Of a stretch of DNA of 64,000 bases, positions 44,279 through 55,800 are shown in pieces. Position 1 is the first letter of the stretch. Each line of letters starts with the position of its first letter. The stretch is from contig NW_026516211.1 of the NCBI RefSeq assembly GCF_025602895.1, forward strand, positions 310,001 through 374,000, read 5' to 3'. A model generated the notes under the pieces. The model had not been told where the DNA came from. It saw only the letters and a list, made by a program, of their open reading frames with translations, and searched no databases. The position numbers and the translations under genes were made by a program. This DNA comes from Polychytrium aggregatum (taxonomy: Eukaryota; Chytridiomycota; Chytridiomycetes; Polychytriales).

Positions 44279-45623
44279 ATGGTAGGCGATGCATGCTCTC
44301 TCCCACCCAGACGGGAGCGTCTGGATGCCGACCGAGGAGCAGCCCTCCGCTCGCCTTGCTGCCGCTGCTGCCTTTCCGGCCGTGTGCACGATGGTGTCTG
44401 CGGCCTGGCGTCGGTAGCCGGCAGCGGCGAAGATGCTGGCAGCGACGACCAAGACTCATTCGCGCATCTCGCTTGATTTTGTTCACGTTTCTTGTGGTCG
44501 ACCCTGTGGCCGGTATCAAGTCAAATACCTTGCGTCCCTATCTCGCTGCCGTCCGAGCCACCCTCTCTGCGGCTCTCTGCTTGGAGAACTTTTCTTCCCA
44601 GGTCGTGGAGCGACACAACAAGCCCGAAGTGGAGGCCGGGTAAGCTTATTAGCATCGCTTCGGCCGAGCAAATCTTGTCCATTATCGCCGCCCTCGGCGT
44701 GCGTGTTCCGAGTTGCCATGGAATCAGCGAGGCTGCCAAGGCGATGCTCAGAAGCCGCGATTTGCCATCATCTGTCCCTGGCGCACCGTAACATCGCAGT
44801 CTATCGGCAACCCGCTTTATGTTTTCTGCTTGCCGAGCACATGTGCGTCGACTCGGGCCCGCATCCCTATTTTGACATTGATCACATCGTGTCCACACCG
44901 AAATGCCGTCCTTGATCTCTCCCTGCCACGCATGTCTCGGCCAAGACTCTCGCCCGAGGTGCTGTTGACCCCAGTTGTGATCAGCCGAAACGAGAACGAG
45001 AAGGTCCTGATCGAGGGCTCGATCAACTCGGTCCGAATCTCCATCAAAATCAAGCAAGCTGATGAAATCGAGAGAATTTTGTGCCACAAGTTCACCCGGT
45101 TCTTGATGATGCGTGCCGAGAGCTTTGTGATCCTGCGCCGCAAGCCTGTCCAGGTGCGTTCCCAGGCCAAGCTTGCGCAGGACTGGAGAGGGCCGTATGC
45201 TCCGCAATCCATTCGTTGGCCTTTCTCTCTCGGCGCTGCAGCTCGGTCGTTCGATACAGCGTCGAATCCTACCCATGTCGCTGCTGACGAAGATTTGTCT
45301 GCAAACAGGGCTACGATATCAGCTTCTTGATCACCAACTTCCATACCGAGCAAATGTTCAAGCACAAGCTTGTGGACTTTATTGTGGAGTTTATGGAGGA
45401 GGTCGACAAGGAAATCAGCTCCATGAAGCTGAACTTGAACGGACGAGCTCGCGTCGTGGCCGAATCAGTGAGTTCCTTGAGGGATTGGTTTGGGGCCGGG
45501 AGGGGTGTGTGGATGCCCACTCTGCACCGGTCAACACTAACTATCTGACCGCTTGCTTCCCATCGTATCTGCTAGTACCTCCAACAAGTAAGTACCGATT
45601 GTCATGCAATTCTGTTGCGCTGA
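44279..45623 (+). CDS. ARPC4: Arp2/3 complex subunit 4 (ARPC4)
   Basis: A core subunit of the actin-nucleating Arp2/3 complex. The exons are 44521-44639 ([19 protein letters not shown] onwards to HNKPEVEA), 44946-45153 ([40 protein letters not shown]), 45309-45467 ([31 protein letters not shown]) and a short last exon from 45576. All match ARPC4 closely. The first exon is probably just ATG: either 44279-44281 followed by GTAGGC or 44391-44393 followed by GTGTCT would join in phase to SNTLRPYL. The C-terminus is uncertain. The read to the stop at 45623 adds an unusual tail after YLQQ, and another intron there is possible. Confidence 0.92.
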
Positions 45624-46358
45624 TCATTGTGTCGGGGCGGGCGGTGATGATCGCTTGTGTGGCTAACAACGCTGGCCGTCGCTCTGTCTGCCATCCATGA
45701 TAGTTTGCCTAGTCCGACAAAGACCAAATAAATTGTCACTCTCCTCATCTCGCCGCCCTGTCTCCAGCTGGTATCGGGTGTATCTGCGTTCGCCCGTGCT
45801 CTGCTCCACCTTTCCCTGAGCACAAGGTGTTGAATAAACAATGTGACCCATCGTCTCGTTCGGACAAAACCACGGCGCAGTCGGATCATATCACACACCA
45901 CCCGGTCAAGCGGGTCAATTCAGGGTCAAGTCATTCCCCTGTGATGGAGATGCATGGAGCGAGTGGGCACGACAGGGACTAGCGAGCCGCTGCAGATGCA
46001 GCCACTGCGGGTCAGAGCAAGAAGACATATCGGGATGAGGGAAGAAGGCGTAGGGCAAAGAGCAGTATCGCTTCAGGACTTCGGCGAGCGGATTTCATGG
46101 AGTTCGGGGGCCGTTTGATTCACACAACCCACGCCAGTCATCCGTGCGAATGTGTCCCAATTGATATCGAGTTTGCTGTTTCTCTGGGGCACCCTTGGCA
46201 ATCCCGTGCTCCTTGGCACACACACACACACACGTTTCCAATCGCCCGCCGCCTGATATGTCCGCATCGTCCACCTTCCGTCCTCCGTCGTCCATCCTCC
46301 ATCCTCTGCCCTCATCCTGTCTGCGCCGACCATCCCTGGCCTTGTTGCCCTCACACGC
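45624..46358. other. Intergenic
   Basis: Between ARPC4 and VPS27. A (CA)n run lies near 46208-46235, and TCCGTC/TCCATC repeats lie near 46270-46310. No gene was recognised. Confidence 0.45.
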
Positions 46359-49300
46359 ATGTCCATGTCCTTCCTCTTTGGCTTGAGCCCTTTCGACGAC
46401 CTCGTCGGTATGCTGTCCTTTCGCCCAGACATTTAGCGCTAAACCTGCGTCCGCCGTCGGATTTGATTTGATTTGGCTTTGCCTCTTGGCCCATGGGTCG
46501 CCCCATGCCACGGCTCTCTCAGCCGTCGAGCTGCGAATGTCTCTGGGCCGTCTTGGCAACCCACATTTATATCGCATCTTCGTGCGGACAATGACTCATT
46601 CATGCACTTCCCGTCTCCCGCGAGTTCAGAAAGGGCCACATCCGAAACCATCCCCTCTGGGAGCGAAGATATCAGCCTCTTTTTGGAAATCTGCGACAAG
46701 ATCAAAGCCAAAGAAGTCACCGCCAAAGATGCCATCAAGGCTCTGAAGAAAAAAATCAACCATAAGAACCCAAATGTTCAGCTTCTCGCCCTGAAGGTTT
46801 GTCTGCTCCTGGCTCTTGGTCCTGGCGGCTTTGCCATTGGACCTGCTCCCCCCCCCTGTCCGGCGCCGCAACCCCCAAGCCATTCCCTCAGTGGAGCATC
46901 AGCGACCGGGTTCAGCTGGACTGATTCATCCTTTTTCGTTTTCATCCGTCGCCTCCGACAGCTGACGGACATTTGTGTCAAGAACGGCGGTCACCATTTC
47001 TTGCTGGAGGTTGCCTCGAGAGAGTTTGTCGACAATCTGGTGTCGCTCACCACTGCCATTGTACGGTATCTACTTCTGTCTGCTCCCCTCCTTCCGCCGC
47101 CGCGGCGTTGACCGAATGCTTGTCGTCCCCTCCGCTGATATCCAATCCGCTCACCCTTGAAACTTGCGTTGCAGACAACCAACAGCGAGGTGCGCCGGAA
47201 GATCCTGGCGCTGATCCAAAACTGGGGTATCACCTTTAAATCCAAGCCGGATTTGTTTTATGTCGGCGAGGTCTATCAGCGCATGAAGCGCGAAGGTGGG
47301 TTCCAACAACATGATCTATTTGGCCTGGCTCAAGCGCTTGATATCTCGCACATATTATGGCTACTGCTACTCGTGCCGAAGTGCTTGGTGTGGGATCATC
47401 TTCAAGTGCCTCATCACCGCCCTTTTCGGTCTCTTCAAAGGCTACGATTTCCCCAACATCGACTCTGCAGACACCGCCAGCTTCATGATCGACACTCAGA
47501 CGGTGAGCCTTGACGGCGCAGTGATCGGCCGTGCCTATGTTGCCTGGGTCCAGCTGCACGGCCAACTAGTTTCTTCCAGGGCTCTGGCAACTGTTATTGC
47601 GCCGCCTTGACTTGGATCTGGGCAAGTGCGCCCGTTCCTGCCGATTTCACTCCGATCCAACCCACATCACTCGCTAATCCATATGTAAACTCTCTCAGGC
47701 TCCCGAGTGGACCGACAGTGACGTTTGCATGCGCTGCCGCACCCCTTTTACAACCTTCAACCGCAAGCACCACTGTCGCAACTGCGGGCAGACGTTTTGC
47801 CACGCCTGCTCCTCCAAGAGCATTGCTCTGCCCCACTTTGGAATCACCCAAGATGTCCGCGTTTGCGACGGCTGCTTTGTCAAGTTGAGCACCAAGCCCA
47901 TCTCTCTTCCGGGAACTCCATCGCAGATTCGCGTGCCGATCCAGAGCAACAGCAGCGTCCGGAGCGAGCAGGCCCGCCGCGAAGAGGAGGAGCTGGAGCG
48001 TGCTCTGGCCCTGTCGCTGCAGGAGAGCTCGGCGCGCGTTTTCAAGCCAGCCGACACACCAAAGTCCCAGCCCCAGACTCTTGCCCAGTCCAAGCCCGAG
48101 CCCTCTGTGTCTCCTGATGACGACGACGAAGATTTGAAGGCTGCAATCGCTGCCTCGCTCCAAGATTTGAAGGTCAAGCAAGAACCCGCCACTCAACAGG
48201 CCTCGTATTATCCCTCTGCCTCCCAGTTTCCAGCGGAGAAAGCCGAGGCCACTCGCTACACCGCCTATGAATCTCAGCCGCCTCCGAGCACCACATATGC
48301 CACCGAGCAGCATGTGGCCCAGGACGATCCAAGCCACCTCACCTCGACTGAGATGGAGAACATCCGCTTGTTTGCGGAGCTGATTGAGAAAAGTGAAGCC
48401 GAAAGCGCACGCGGCGTCAATATCATGAGCAACCCACAGATCCAGGTTTGTCTGCCTCTCTTTTGGACAGCACATTGCTCGCGTCCGCCGGCCTTTATCT
48501 GTGAATCAGGCACTCTCGTGATGGCACGGAGCTGAGATTCTCTCCCGGTTCTGCGTGCCTCGCACGCTGAGGCTGCAGCAGGTGTCATACAGTCGGGCTT
48601 TATCCTGTGACCTTGGCTTCGCTACTCTGTCCCCTTATTGATGGCTGTGTCCTTTCTTTTAGGCTCTGTATGTACAAATCGCCTCCCTCCAGCCAAAGCT
48701 TGCTCGGTCGCTTGAAGCTGCGGTTCAGCGATATCGGGCTTGCTTGGAGCTGAGCGAAAAGCTCTCGGCCGCCATCAAGCTCTATGATCACTTCTTGAAC
48801 GAGCGAATGGCCGTGGCCTCGGCTGCTTATGCCACCACCTACAGCCGCAACTTTTCTGGACCGCTTCCAGCCTCGGGCTTTTACCTGTCTCCGTCTCAGT
48901 CGCAGTCGCAGCTGCCCCTGCCTTCGGGCGCGGCCCAGGCTCCCCTTCAAGGTTTCTCATCCCCAGCGGCTGTTCCGGGCTATCCGGGTCCAGCGTATGC
49001 AGCCCAATTCCCGCCTCAGGGTGTACCTTCGGGCGCGGGTTATCCTGGTCCTTCTCCACCCTCGGAATACTACCAGAGCCCCCCTGAAGGCGTTGGCGCT
49101 GTTCCTGGTTCATCTTATCCTGCTCATCCTGCTCAAGCTCCGGCCGGTAACCCACAGGGACCCTATCCTCAGGCTCCTCAGCAACAGCAACAGCAACAGC
49201 AGCAACAACAGCAGCAACAACAGCAGCAGCCTACCACATTGCCGGCTCCCCCCGAGTCTTATCAGCAGGGTTACAGCCAACCCGCGGGATATGTCCAGCC

Positions 49301-49580
49301 GGCTCATCCGACTCCAGCCGATGGCCAGCCCCAATATGTCTACGGATCGAGCCCGGCGCTTGTGCCTCCCAACGGGTATGCTCCACAGGGATACGGACAA
49401 GTGCCTCAACCCTATCCGCCCCAGAACCCAAGCTATGCCACCCAAGGCCCCTATGGTGGCCATCCGGCTCCTGCAGCCGATTACGGCCAAGGACATGCCC
49501 CCACAGCGCCGCTGCCTACACCCACACTGACATCGGCTCCTCAGCCTCCCGCGGATGCCGCACCTCTGATTGAGTTTTAG
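46359..49580 (+). CDS. VPS27: ESCRT-0 subunit Vps27 (VHS-FYVE-UIM)
   Basis: Sorts ubiquitinated cargo at endosomes. Seven exons join in phase to 720 residues: 46359-46407, 46630-46796, 46962-47060, 47175-47295, 47441-47502, 47699-48445 and 48663-49580. The first exon ([16 protein letters not shown]) joins [15 protein letters not shown], the VHS opening; an ATG six bases later is equally possible. VHS continues through [20 protein letters not shown]. The FYVE finger has [16 protein letters not shown] and RVCDGC, the PI3P-binding set. Two ubiquitin-interacting motifs follow ([14 protein letters not shown] and [15 protein letters not shown]). A helical core ([23 protein letters not shown]) likely binds Hse1. 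The tail is rich in Pro/Gly/Tyr, has about 18 Gln (49180-49230) and ends PLIEF, a clathrin-box-like motif. Confidence 0.96.
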
Positions 49581-50316
49581 ATTTGGACGCCGTCCATGCT
49601 CCAAGACAAGCAGCATGTGAACGAGGCTCGAAAGGGCAGGCATTATCGAAAGTTGGGTATCGCTGAGGATAAGCACTCACCCGGCCGAGGCCAAGTCGCC
49701 GAGTGGATGCACTCCAATGGGTCCGTAAGAACTGAGTAGGACAGACGCCCCTTCGCGGATATTGGGGCGTCCGATTTGACGACTCAATACACCCACATAA
49801 GCTCGCAGAGACTGCCGTTCCGATGGTCGATGTCGCGGGACAGTGGCTTCATGCGGGTCCTCCTGGTAACTCAACCAGGCGCGATTGCGTTGCAGGCCGC
49901 ACGATCTTGGCTTCCCAGACCACATTCAGCTCATGTGCACAATCGCTTCGTGGGATCGATGCGGTGGAGGCTTGTGTGCATCCAGTTCAGAGACTCGGCG
50001 CTAGCCTTGAATGTAGAGTATCTCGCTTGATCAGCACCACCGACATTGCAACCAGTGAGGGGCGGTGACGAGTGTGCAAAACCACTGATGCCAGTCATAC
50101 GCGCAAAGGACTATTGTTGGCGACAAAAGCAGAGCAACATTGATCGATGATTCATATATTTCACTATCTTGATGCATTCTCGCCAAATGCTCTGGTGCTC
50201 TTGCAGTCTGAGATCGTACCGGGACACTGTCATGCAGATGGGCCAGAGTCCGGTGGATGCGGCTGCGCCTCGATGGCGAGTTCGATGGAGTCACAGGTTG
50301 CGATACGCTTGCGACG
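49581..50316. other. Intergenic between convergent genes
   Basis: Between VPS27 (+) and LSM7 (-); no gene or repeat recognised. Confidence 0.45.
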
Positions 50317-51026
50317 CTATTCCTGCGCCGATGCCATGGCCATTCGCTGTGCAGCAAGGAAGGGGTTTTCGATTTCTTCGTAGCCGTCAAAGGGTGAGAT
50401 CAAGATCACTGTCGGTCCGCGACAGACAACCAGCCCAAGGGTGCGGGTGTCGTCCAGCAGTTTGTTGCTGTCCTCAGGATCCCGGAGGAACTCCTCGGTA
50501 TCATCCAGGACCAGGTTCAGGAGGGGATCAAAGCCCTTCAGGACACCCACCACTGGAGCCGGTGTCAACAATCGAAGAAAGCAATATCGAATATTCAGTA
50601 TCAGTAGAGCTGCTGGGCCATGGTGCGTTTCTGCAGCCTTCAGCCTGCGCCCGACGGCACTCTCGCTGATGATCTCGATGGAGCAGTTTACCTTCACGCC
50701 CGCCCGCGTACTTGACCCGGATTTTCTTGTCGAGGTATTTTGTCAGATCCAAGATGGACTCCTTCTTTCGCTCGCCCTGGCTACCAGATCCGCCGGCATT
50801 GCCTCCACCTCGACTTGATCCTCCGCGTCCTTTGCCTCGATTTCCACCGGCGTTGCGCCCACCACGGCCCTGGATCGATCGGGATCGGACAATGCCAGCG
50901 AAACACCTCGGATTTAGCACGAGATCGATGCGGCTGCGATATCTCTGCGCTGGCCTGTGCGTCATGGGAACGTGCTGTATTGGTGCGAGCTCGGGCACAG
51001 CATCGGAGACGTACTCTGTCTGACAT
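50317..51026 (-). CDS. LSM7: LSM7, U6/decay Sm-like protein with an RGG extension
   Basis: A subunit of the Lsm1-7 (mRNA decay) and Lsm2-8 (U6 snRNA) rings. A 12-nt first exon (51026-51015, MSDR) joins in phase to 50869 onward. That exon encodes about 37 residues rich in GRGG, RGGG and GGSGS before the canonical start KKESILDLTKYLDKKIRVKY. The Sm fold continues after an intron as VVGVLKGFDPLLNLVLDD, and Sm2 is LGLVVCRGPTVILI. It ends NPFLAAQRMAMASAQE. The known yeast and human proteins, as I recall them, have only a short charged N-terminus, so the Gly/Arg tract is unusual here. It is divergent from the F-box-like gene with about 370 bp between starts. Confidence 0.93.
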
Positions 51027-51394
51027 GATATCTTGGATTGGGTTGCGGACGGAGAGAGGTCTGGGCCGACCTGGCGGTGAGGATCTGATTCTGGGCCAAG
51101 ACCGACGCAGAGATCTGGCAGTCTCTTCTCGCGCGCTCTCGCCGGCCCTCGCCGAGGGCAAGGTCTGCGCAGCGCCACACGTGACTAGCAGTGCCGACTG
51201 GGCCGCATGTGACCATACGGTGGCTGGCAGGCACAACAGCAGTGCCACCGGTCGCGGTCCTGTTTGTGTTGGTCCCAGCCGTGTTCCAGCACCAAAACCC
51301 TGGAGATCGACGAGCACAGCCCATCGCCGAGCGGCTCTCGGTGGATGCCGCTGGCTCGCTCTGACCCATCGATCCTCCAAACCACTGCAGCGCC

Positions 51395-52186
51395 ATGGAC
51401 CCGTCTCTGCATCTCTTTGGCCTTCTGGGCTCGTACCAGCTCCGAACCAGCATCCTCGGCTTCCTCTCCGCCAGGGAACTCTTTCGCATCGAGGAGGTGT
51501 GCCGGCTCTTCCGCGAGCTTGTCCAGGAACATCTCCAGCTCCGCCAAAGTCCAACATTCTATCGGCAAAGGGGCCGCCGGCCAAAGTTTGCAGTCACTCC
51601 GGCTCAGCCTCCGAGGGTGACACTCAAGATCCTCGCAGACGACACACCCGAGTCTGCAGCCGACCGGATTCTGCGTCAAGGCTATGTTGCAGTCGAGGGT
51701 GGATCCGAGATTCTCCTGATTGAGAACATGAGTGCCCTCAACAACTCCCCAGACTTTTGGGTGCGATTCGACTCGTTTTTTCTTGAGGATCCCTTCGATC
51801 GCGCGGGCAATGTGCGCCTCAACGTATGCACCCACACTGTCCCGTTCTGCCTGGATGTTAGTCTGATCGAGCGGTTTTATCACCGGTCCGCCGAGACCCA
51901 TCCGCAAGCTCCTGGCCGTGTGCCCTCCAAAATCCTGTGCTCGTTCTGCTCGGCGCATACCGATTTCCGTCTCAGCTTCGCGGCACGAGCCCCAGGGACA
52001 TTGGCAGCACCATCCGAGGCGATGCGCAACCGCCTGGTTCTCCTGCCATGGGCTTTTGACGGGTCCATCTACGGCAGTCCTGTGTATCGATCGCTCTATC
52101 CGATCAAGCACCACTATCTGAAAACAAAGTTCTTCACGGACAACTCGACCAAATACTCCTACCAATGCGCAATCAAGGGCTTGTAG
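51395..52186 (+). CDS. F-box-like protein of unknown function
   Basis: A single-exon gene of 263 residues starting MDPSLHLFGLLGSYQL. Residues about 13-50 (RTSILGFLSARELFRIEEVCRLFRELVQEHL, given in part) look like an F-box: leucine-rich helices with LSARELFRIEEVCRLF in the place of LPxxDLLRxxxVCRxW. If so it would link to Skp1 in an SCF ubiquitin ligase. The rest contains no repeat or domain I recognise; WVRFDSFFLEDPFDR and LLPWAFDGSIYGSPVY suggest a compact fold. Function is inferred only from the N-terminus. Confidence 0.7.
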   Translation: MDPSLHLFGLLGSYQLRTSILGFLSARELFRIEEVCRLFRELVQEHLQLRQSPTFYRQRGRRPKFAVTPAQPPRVTLKILADDTPESAADRILRQGYVAVEGGSEILLIENMSALNNSPDFWVRFDSFFLEDPFDRAGNVRLNVCTHTVPFCLDVSLIERFYHRSAETHPQAPGRVPSKILCSFCSAHTDFRLSFAARAPGTLAAPSEAMRNRLVLLPWAFDGSIYGSPVYRSLYPIKHHYLKTKFFTDNSTKYSYQCAIKGL

Positions 52187-52829
52187 CTGTGTGTAGGGAC
52201 TCTAGCATTGGCTTGTGGACACTCTTTCATTAAGATCCATCCTTCCGCTGCAAGAGAATACCACTTCGGTCTCCTTGGACATACTTTCTTGGCCATGAAT
52301 GCGATGAGTAGGTGGGTGTATTCAGGTCGCAGAAAAAGACACTGTCATGGCTCAAAACGGGGGTGTCCCATTTCATTGTGGAATCGCTGTAGTTGCCTAT
52401 CTGAATGACATCGACTTGTGCTCGCACTGTTGCGATGGGATATCGACCACCGAGACATTGGGGTCTTGGACAGACTCCATGGACCAACTGACTCTATGGG
52501 ACGGACGCTCAGGGCGATGATTTGAACCGCCTGGCTGTCTCTATGGGATATGGCGTGTCCCCTCGTCTGGCCAGCGCTCCATTCTCATCAGGCAGAGGCC
52601 CTGGCGCTCGCTGTGCCATGTGTGCGCAGCCCTAACCCTAGCATTTTTCTGTCCAAACCGGATAACCAGCGGGCTGGTGCGGCGCTTTCGACCTGCGCTT
52701 GCTGTCCTTCGTGTCGCTCCAGGAGCCGCTGCTGCCATCCAGCTCCGGGCTGTCTCTGCAGATCTCGCATCGATCGCCCAGAGAAATTCGATTTAAAGCG
52801 CCAGTCCTCTCGAGCCTTCCTCCCTCATC
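52187..52829. other. Intergenic, ELP1 promoter side
   Basis: No gene recognised. Two tandem CCCTAA units at about 52630-52640 are too short to be a telomere relic. Confidence 0.45.
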
Positions 52830-55800
52830 ATGCGGAGTCTCCAGCTCCTTGCTCAAGTCCATGCCGATCTTGGTCCAGTATCGGACCCTGCCCAGTCGGC
52901 ATTCGCAAGCTCGGCATTGATCTCGGTCGACCCCGAAACCGATGCCGTCTATTGTGCGGTTTCGCTCGACGGCATCCACTCGCTTACGCGAATCACTCAA
53001 GCGGTATGCTGTCCCGTCGATGTTGTGTGGTCCAGCTGCTCTCCCGCGCCATCTTCATTGCCCGCTCCGTCAATATCACCAGACAAGCCGACCTAATCCT
53101 GTCTGTCAAATGCTATCGATTGTGGATATCCTTTCTTATCGATCAGAACGGAGTCTTGTCAGCCCAACAAATGTGCACCTTCTTTGATGCCGTGGTATCT
53201 CTGCAGCACCTCCCCGATCTCATGTCAATCTGCATCGGACTCCGATCCGGCGATATTCTGCTACTCAATCTGGATGGATATACAGAGGGACAAGAGGTGC
53301 GCCGATGATGCCTGCCATTACATCAGGACACACCATTGAGCCGACGTACCGCTCAGTCCGTGCGTGTCCGTCGCCGCGGGCTGTGAACTGCTCTGTTCTC
53401 ATCTATGCTCCACAATGCCGTTAATCATCAGCCCGAAATCGTCGGAACAGTCGACTCGGGCATTCTGAGTATGGAGTGGAGTCCCGACCATGAAGTCGTC
53501 ATCGTTGTCACAGGTACAGCGAGTCCACTACCCTTCGTTTGCCTGGACGAAAGAGCATAGGGACAGATTCGATGCGGTCTCTGAATCCGTGGGCGGTGGA
53601 TACATATGCACATCCAGCCGTCAAGACCTCGCGCGATTCAACGCAATCTATCGGCCATGGCTCCAGTGATGCTGAGCGTTTTGTTCTCGCACCATATTAG
53701 GCGGTGCGACGGTTCTTGAGATGACCAAGGACTTTGACACCATCACCGAAGTACCAATCCACACGGATGAATACGGAATCGCCGCCCCGGTTAGCGTCGG
53801 TTGGGGCAAGAAAGAAACACAGTTTCATGGCTCTGAGGGCAAAGCAGCGGCGCAGCGCAAGGCTCCCAGCGCTGTTGCCTTGTCGCCAGACGACACCCAC
53901 GCCCCGCGAGTTGCATGGAGAGGCGACGGCCAATATTTTGTCTGCTCCTCTGTCGATCCGAGCGGAGGTAGGTTTGCGCTGGCATCGTCTTCTGCTAGAC
54001 TGCACTACTCTGTGGCTGCAGAGTCCACGGAATTCGACTCTGGCGGCCTCACCGATTGCTGCGGTATCGATTGTCCAACCCGCCTTTGTGGATGATGGCA
54101 TGATCGATTGCCGTTTTTGCACTAAAGACTTGCGTTTATGTGCGTAGATAAACGCTTATTGAGAGTTTACGATCGCGAGTGTGTTCTGCAGAGCACAAGC
54201 GAGGCTGTAAACCAACTCGAGCACCCCCTCTCATGGAGGTGAGTTCCCTGTTGCTTTGCTCTGCGAGCACGGATGCCCCGAGCCGGTCTTGATCGACAGA
54301 GACATCGTTCATCCAGGGTGGCGAATGTGCTCACTGTCTCCTTGTACTTTTGCTGCCTATCCGATACTTCAATTCACATCCAGGCCAACAGGAAATCTGA
54401 TTGCATCGACACAGCGGCTTCCACATAGGCACGACGTTGTGTTCTTCGAACGTAACGGCCTCCGGCATGGCGAGTTTGCTCTGCGAGAGGACAGCGCAAC
54501 TCGTGTCGTTGATGTGCTTTGGAACGCCGACTCGACTGTGTTGGCTGTATGGCTGGAGCGATGTGGCCCAGAGGGTCAAGTATCTCAATCTGCTGGTGAG
54601 TTTCGCAATTTGTATGGAAACTGAGCGTGCTTGCCGACCATATTTTAACATGTCCGTTTGCACGGGCGCTTTGGCCTTCCATGTATGCGACCGCGACAGT
54701 GCAACTCTGGACCATGAACAACTACTATTGGTATTTGAAGCAGGAGATCCCTACCTCCGAAGCGCACGATGCCTTTTCGGGAGTACAGTGGGATCCCGAA
54801 ATCGGGCTGAGGATCCACTTGACGACCCATCGTATGTAGACCGCATATTTACCGTGGCGAGCTCGCGGACATAAGCGAGAACGCTCATCGCATAGGTTTC
54901 GCTCTCACACCGCCATGTCCTCTGACACCACCCAATCTTCTGCCACTGCTACGTCTACCATCATCTTGGACAGTTGGTCGATACTTGAGATTGGACTTTT
55001 CTACGGCCAGCTTTGTGAGCACATCTCTTGCCAAGAATAATCCGGCCAGTGTCGTCGTCATCGACGGAGGTAAATTCATTGGCGGTCAAGCTTTTTGCAT
55101 CGTCTTGGTCGCATTTTCGACTGACGCATGTATATGGCACAGCAACCGTAAACGTGACCCCATTCAAGCATCGAAATGTACCACCACCAATGGCCGCATT
55201 CAAGTTGACCCTACCTGGCCCGGCCAGACACGTCGCCTTTGGTGCATCTAATGAAGGAGACGACTTTGCCGTGCTGTTGAGCGATGGGAAGGTTTCGTTT
55301 TACTCAAGCAACAGCATTCGGATGCCCATCCAAGCCCACACGCCCGTCGGCACAGTTGATTTGCATGAGCTGCGTGAGCATCATCTCGGCGTTCACACGT
55401 ACCGCCAGATTGCTTTCCTCGACCCGACCACTCTGATCGCCATTGGCTATTCCGAAGCCCTTCATCGTGACATTGTGACGGGGTTCACGATTGGATACGG
55501 CGATGTTGATGATGAGGATCGTTCAGCCCGAATCGTTGATAGCGTTACCATCGAGTCCGTCAACGGAGCCATGGCTAGGCGATTCTTGCGTCTGATTTGC
55601 GCTGTCGATCTCGGCAAGGTCTTTGTGGAGACTGTTGATGGGGCCATCTACGAAGGTGGGCTGCCATGTACCGTGTCGCTTTGCACAGCGATAGATTCGA
55701 GTTTGAGGGCTTCTCTCAAGTATGATAGACTTTTGGATGCGTCGTCGGCAAGCATCGGCATTGACAGCAAGTTATTCTCCACATGCTGTCTCCAGTTGAG

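Noticed and set aside
52630-52641. Interstitial telomere repeat (CCCTAA)
   Set aside because: Only about two units; expected by chance.
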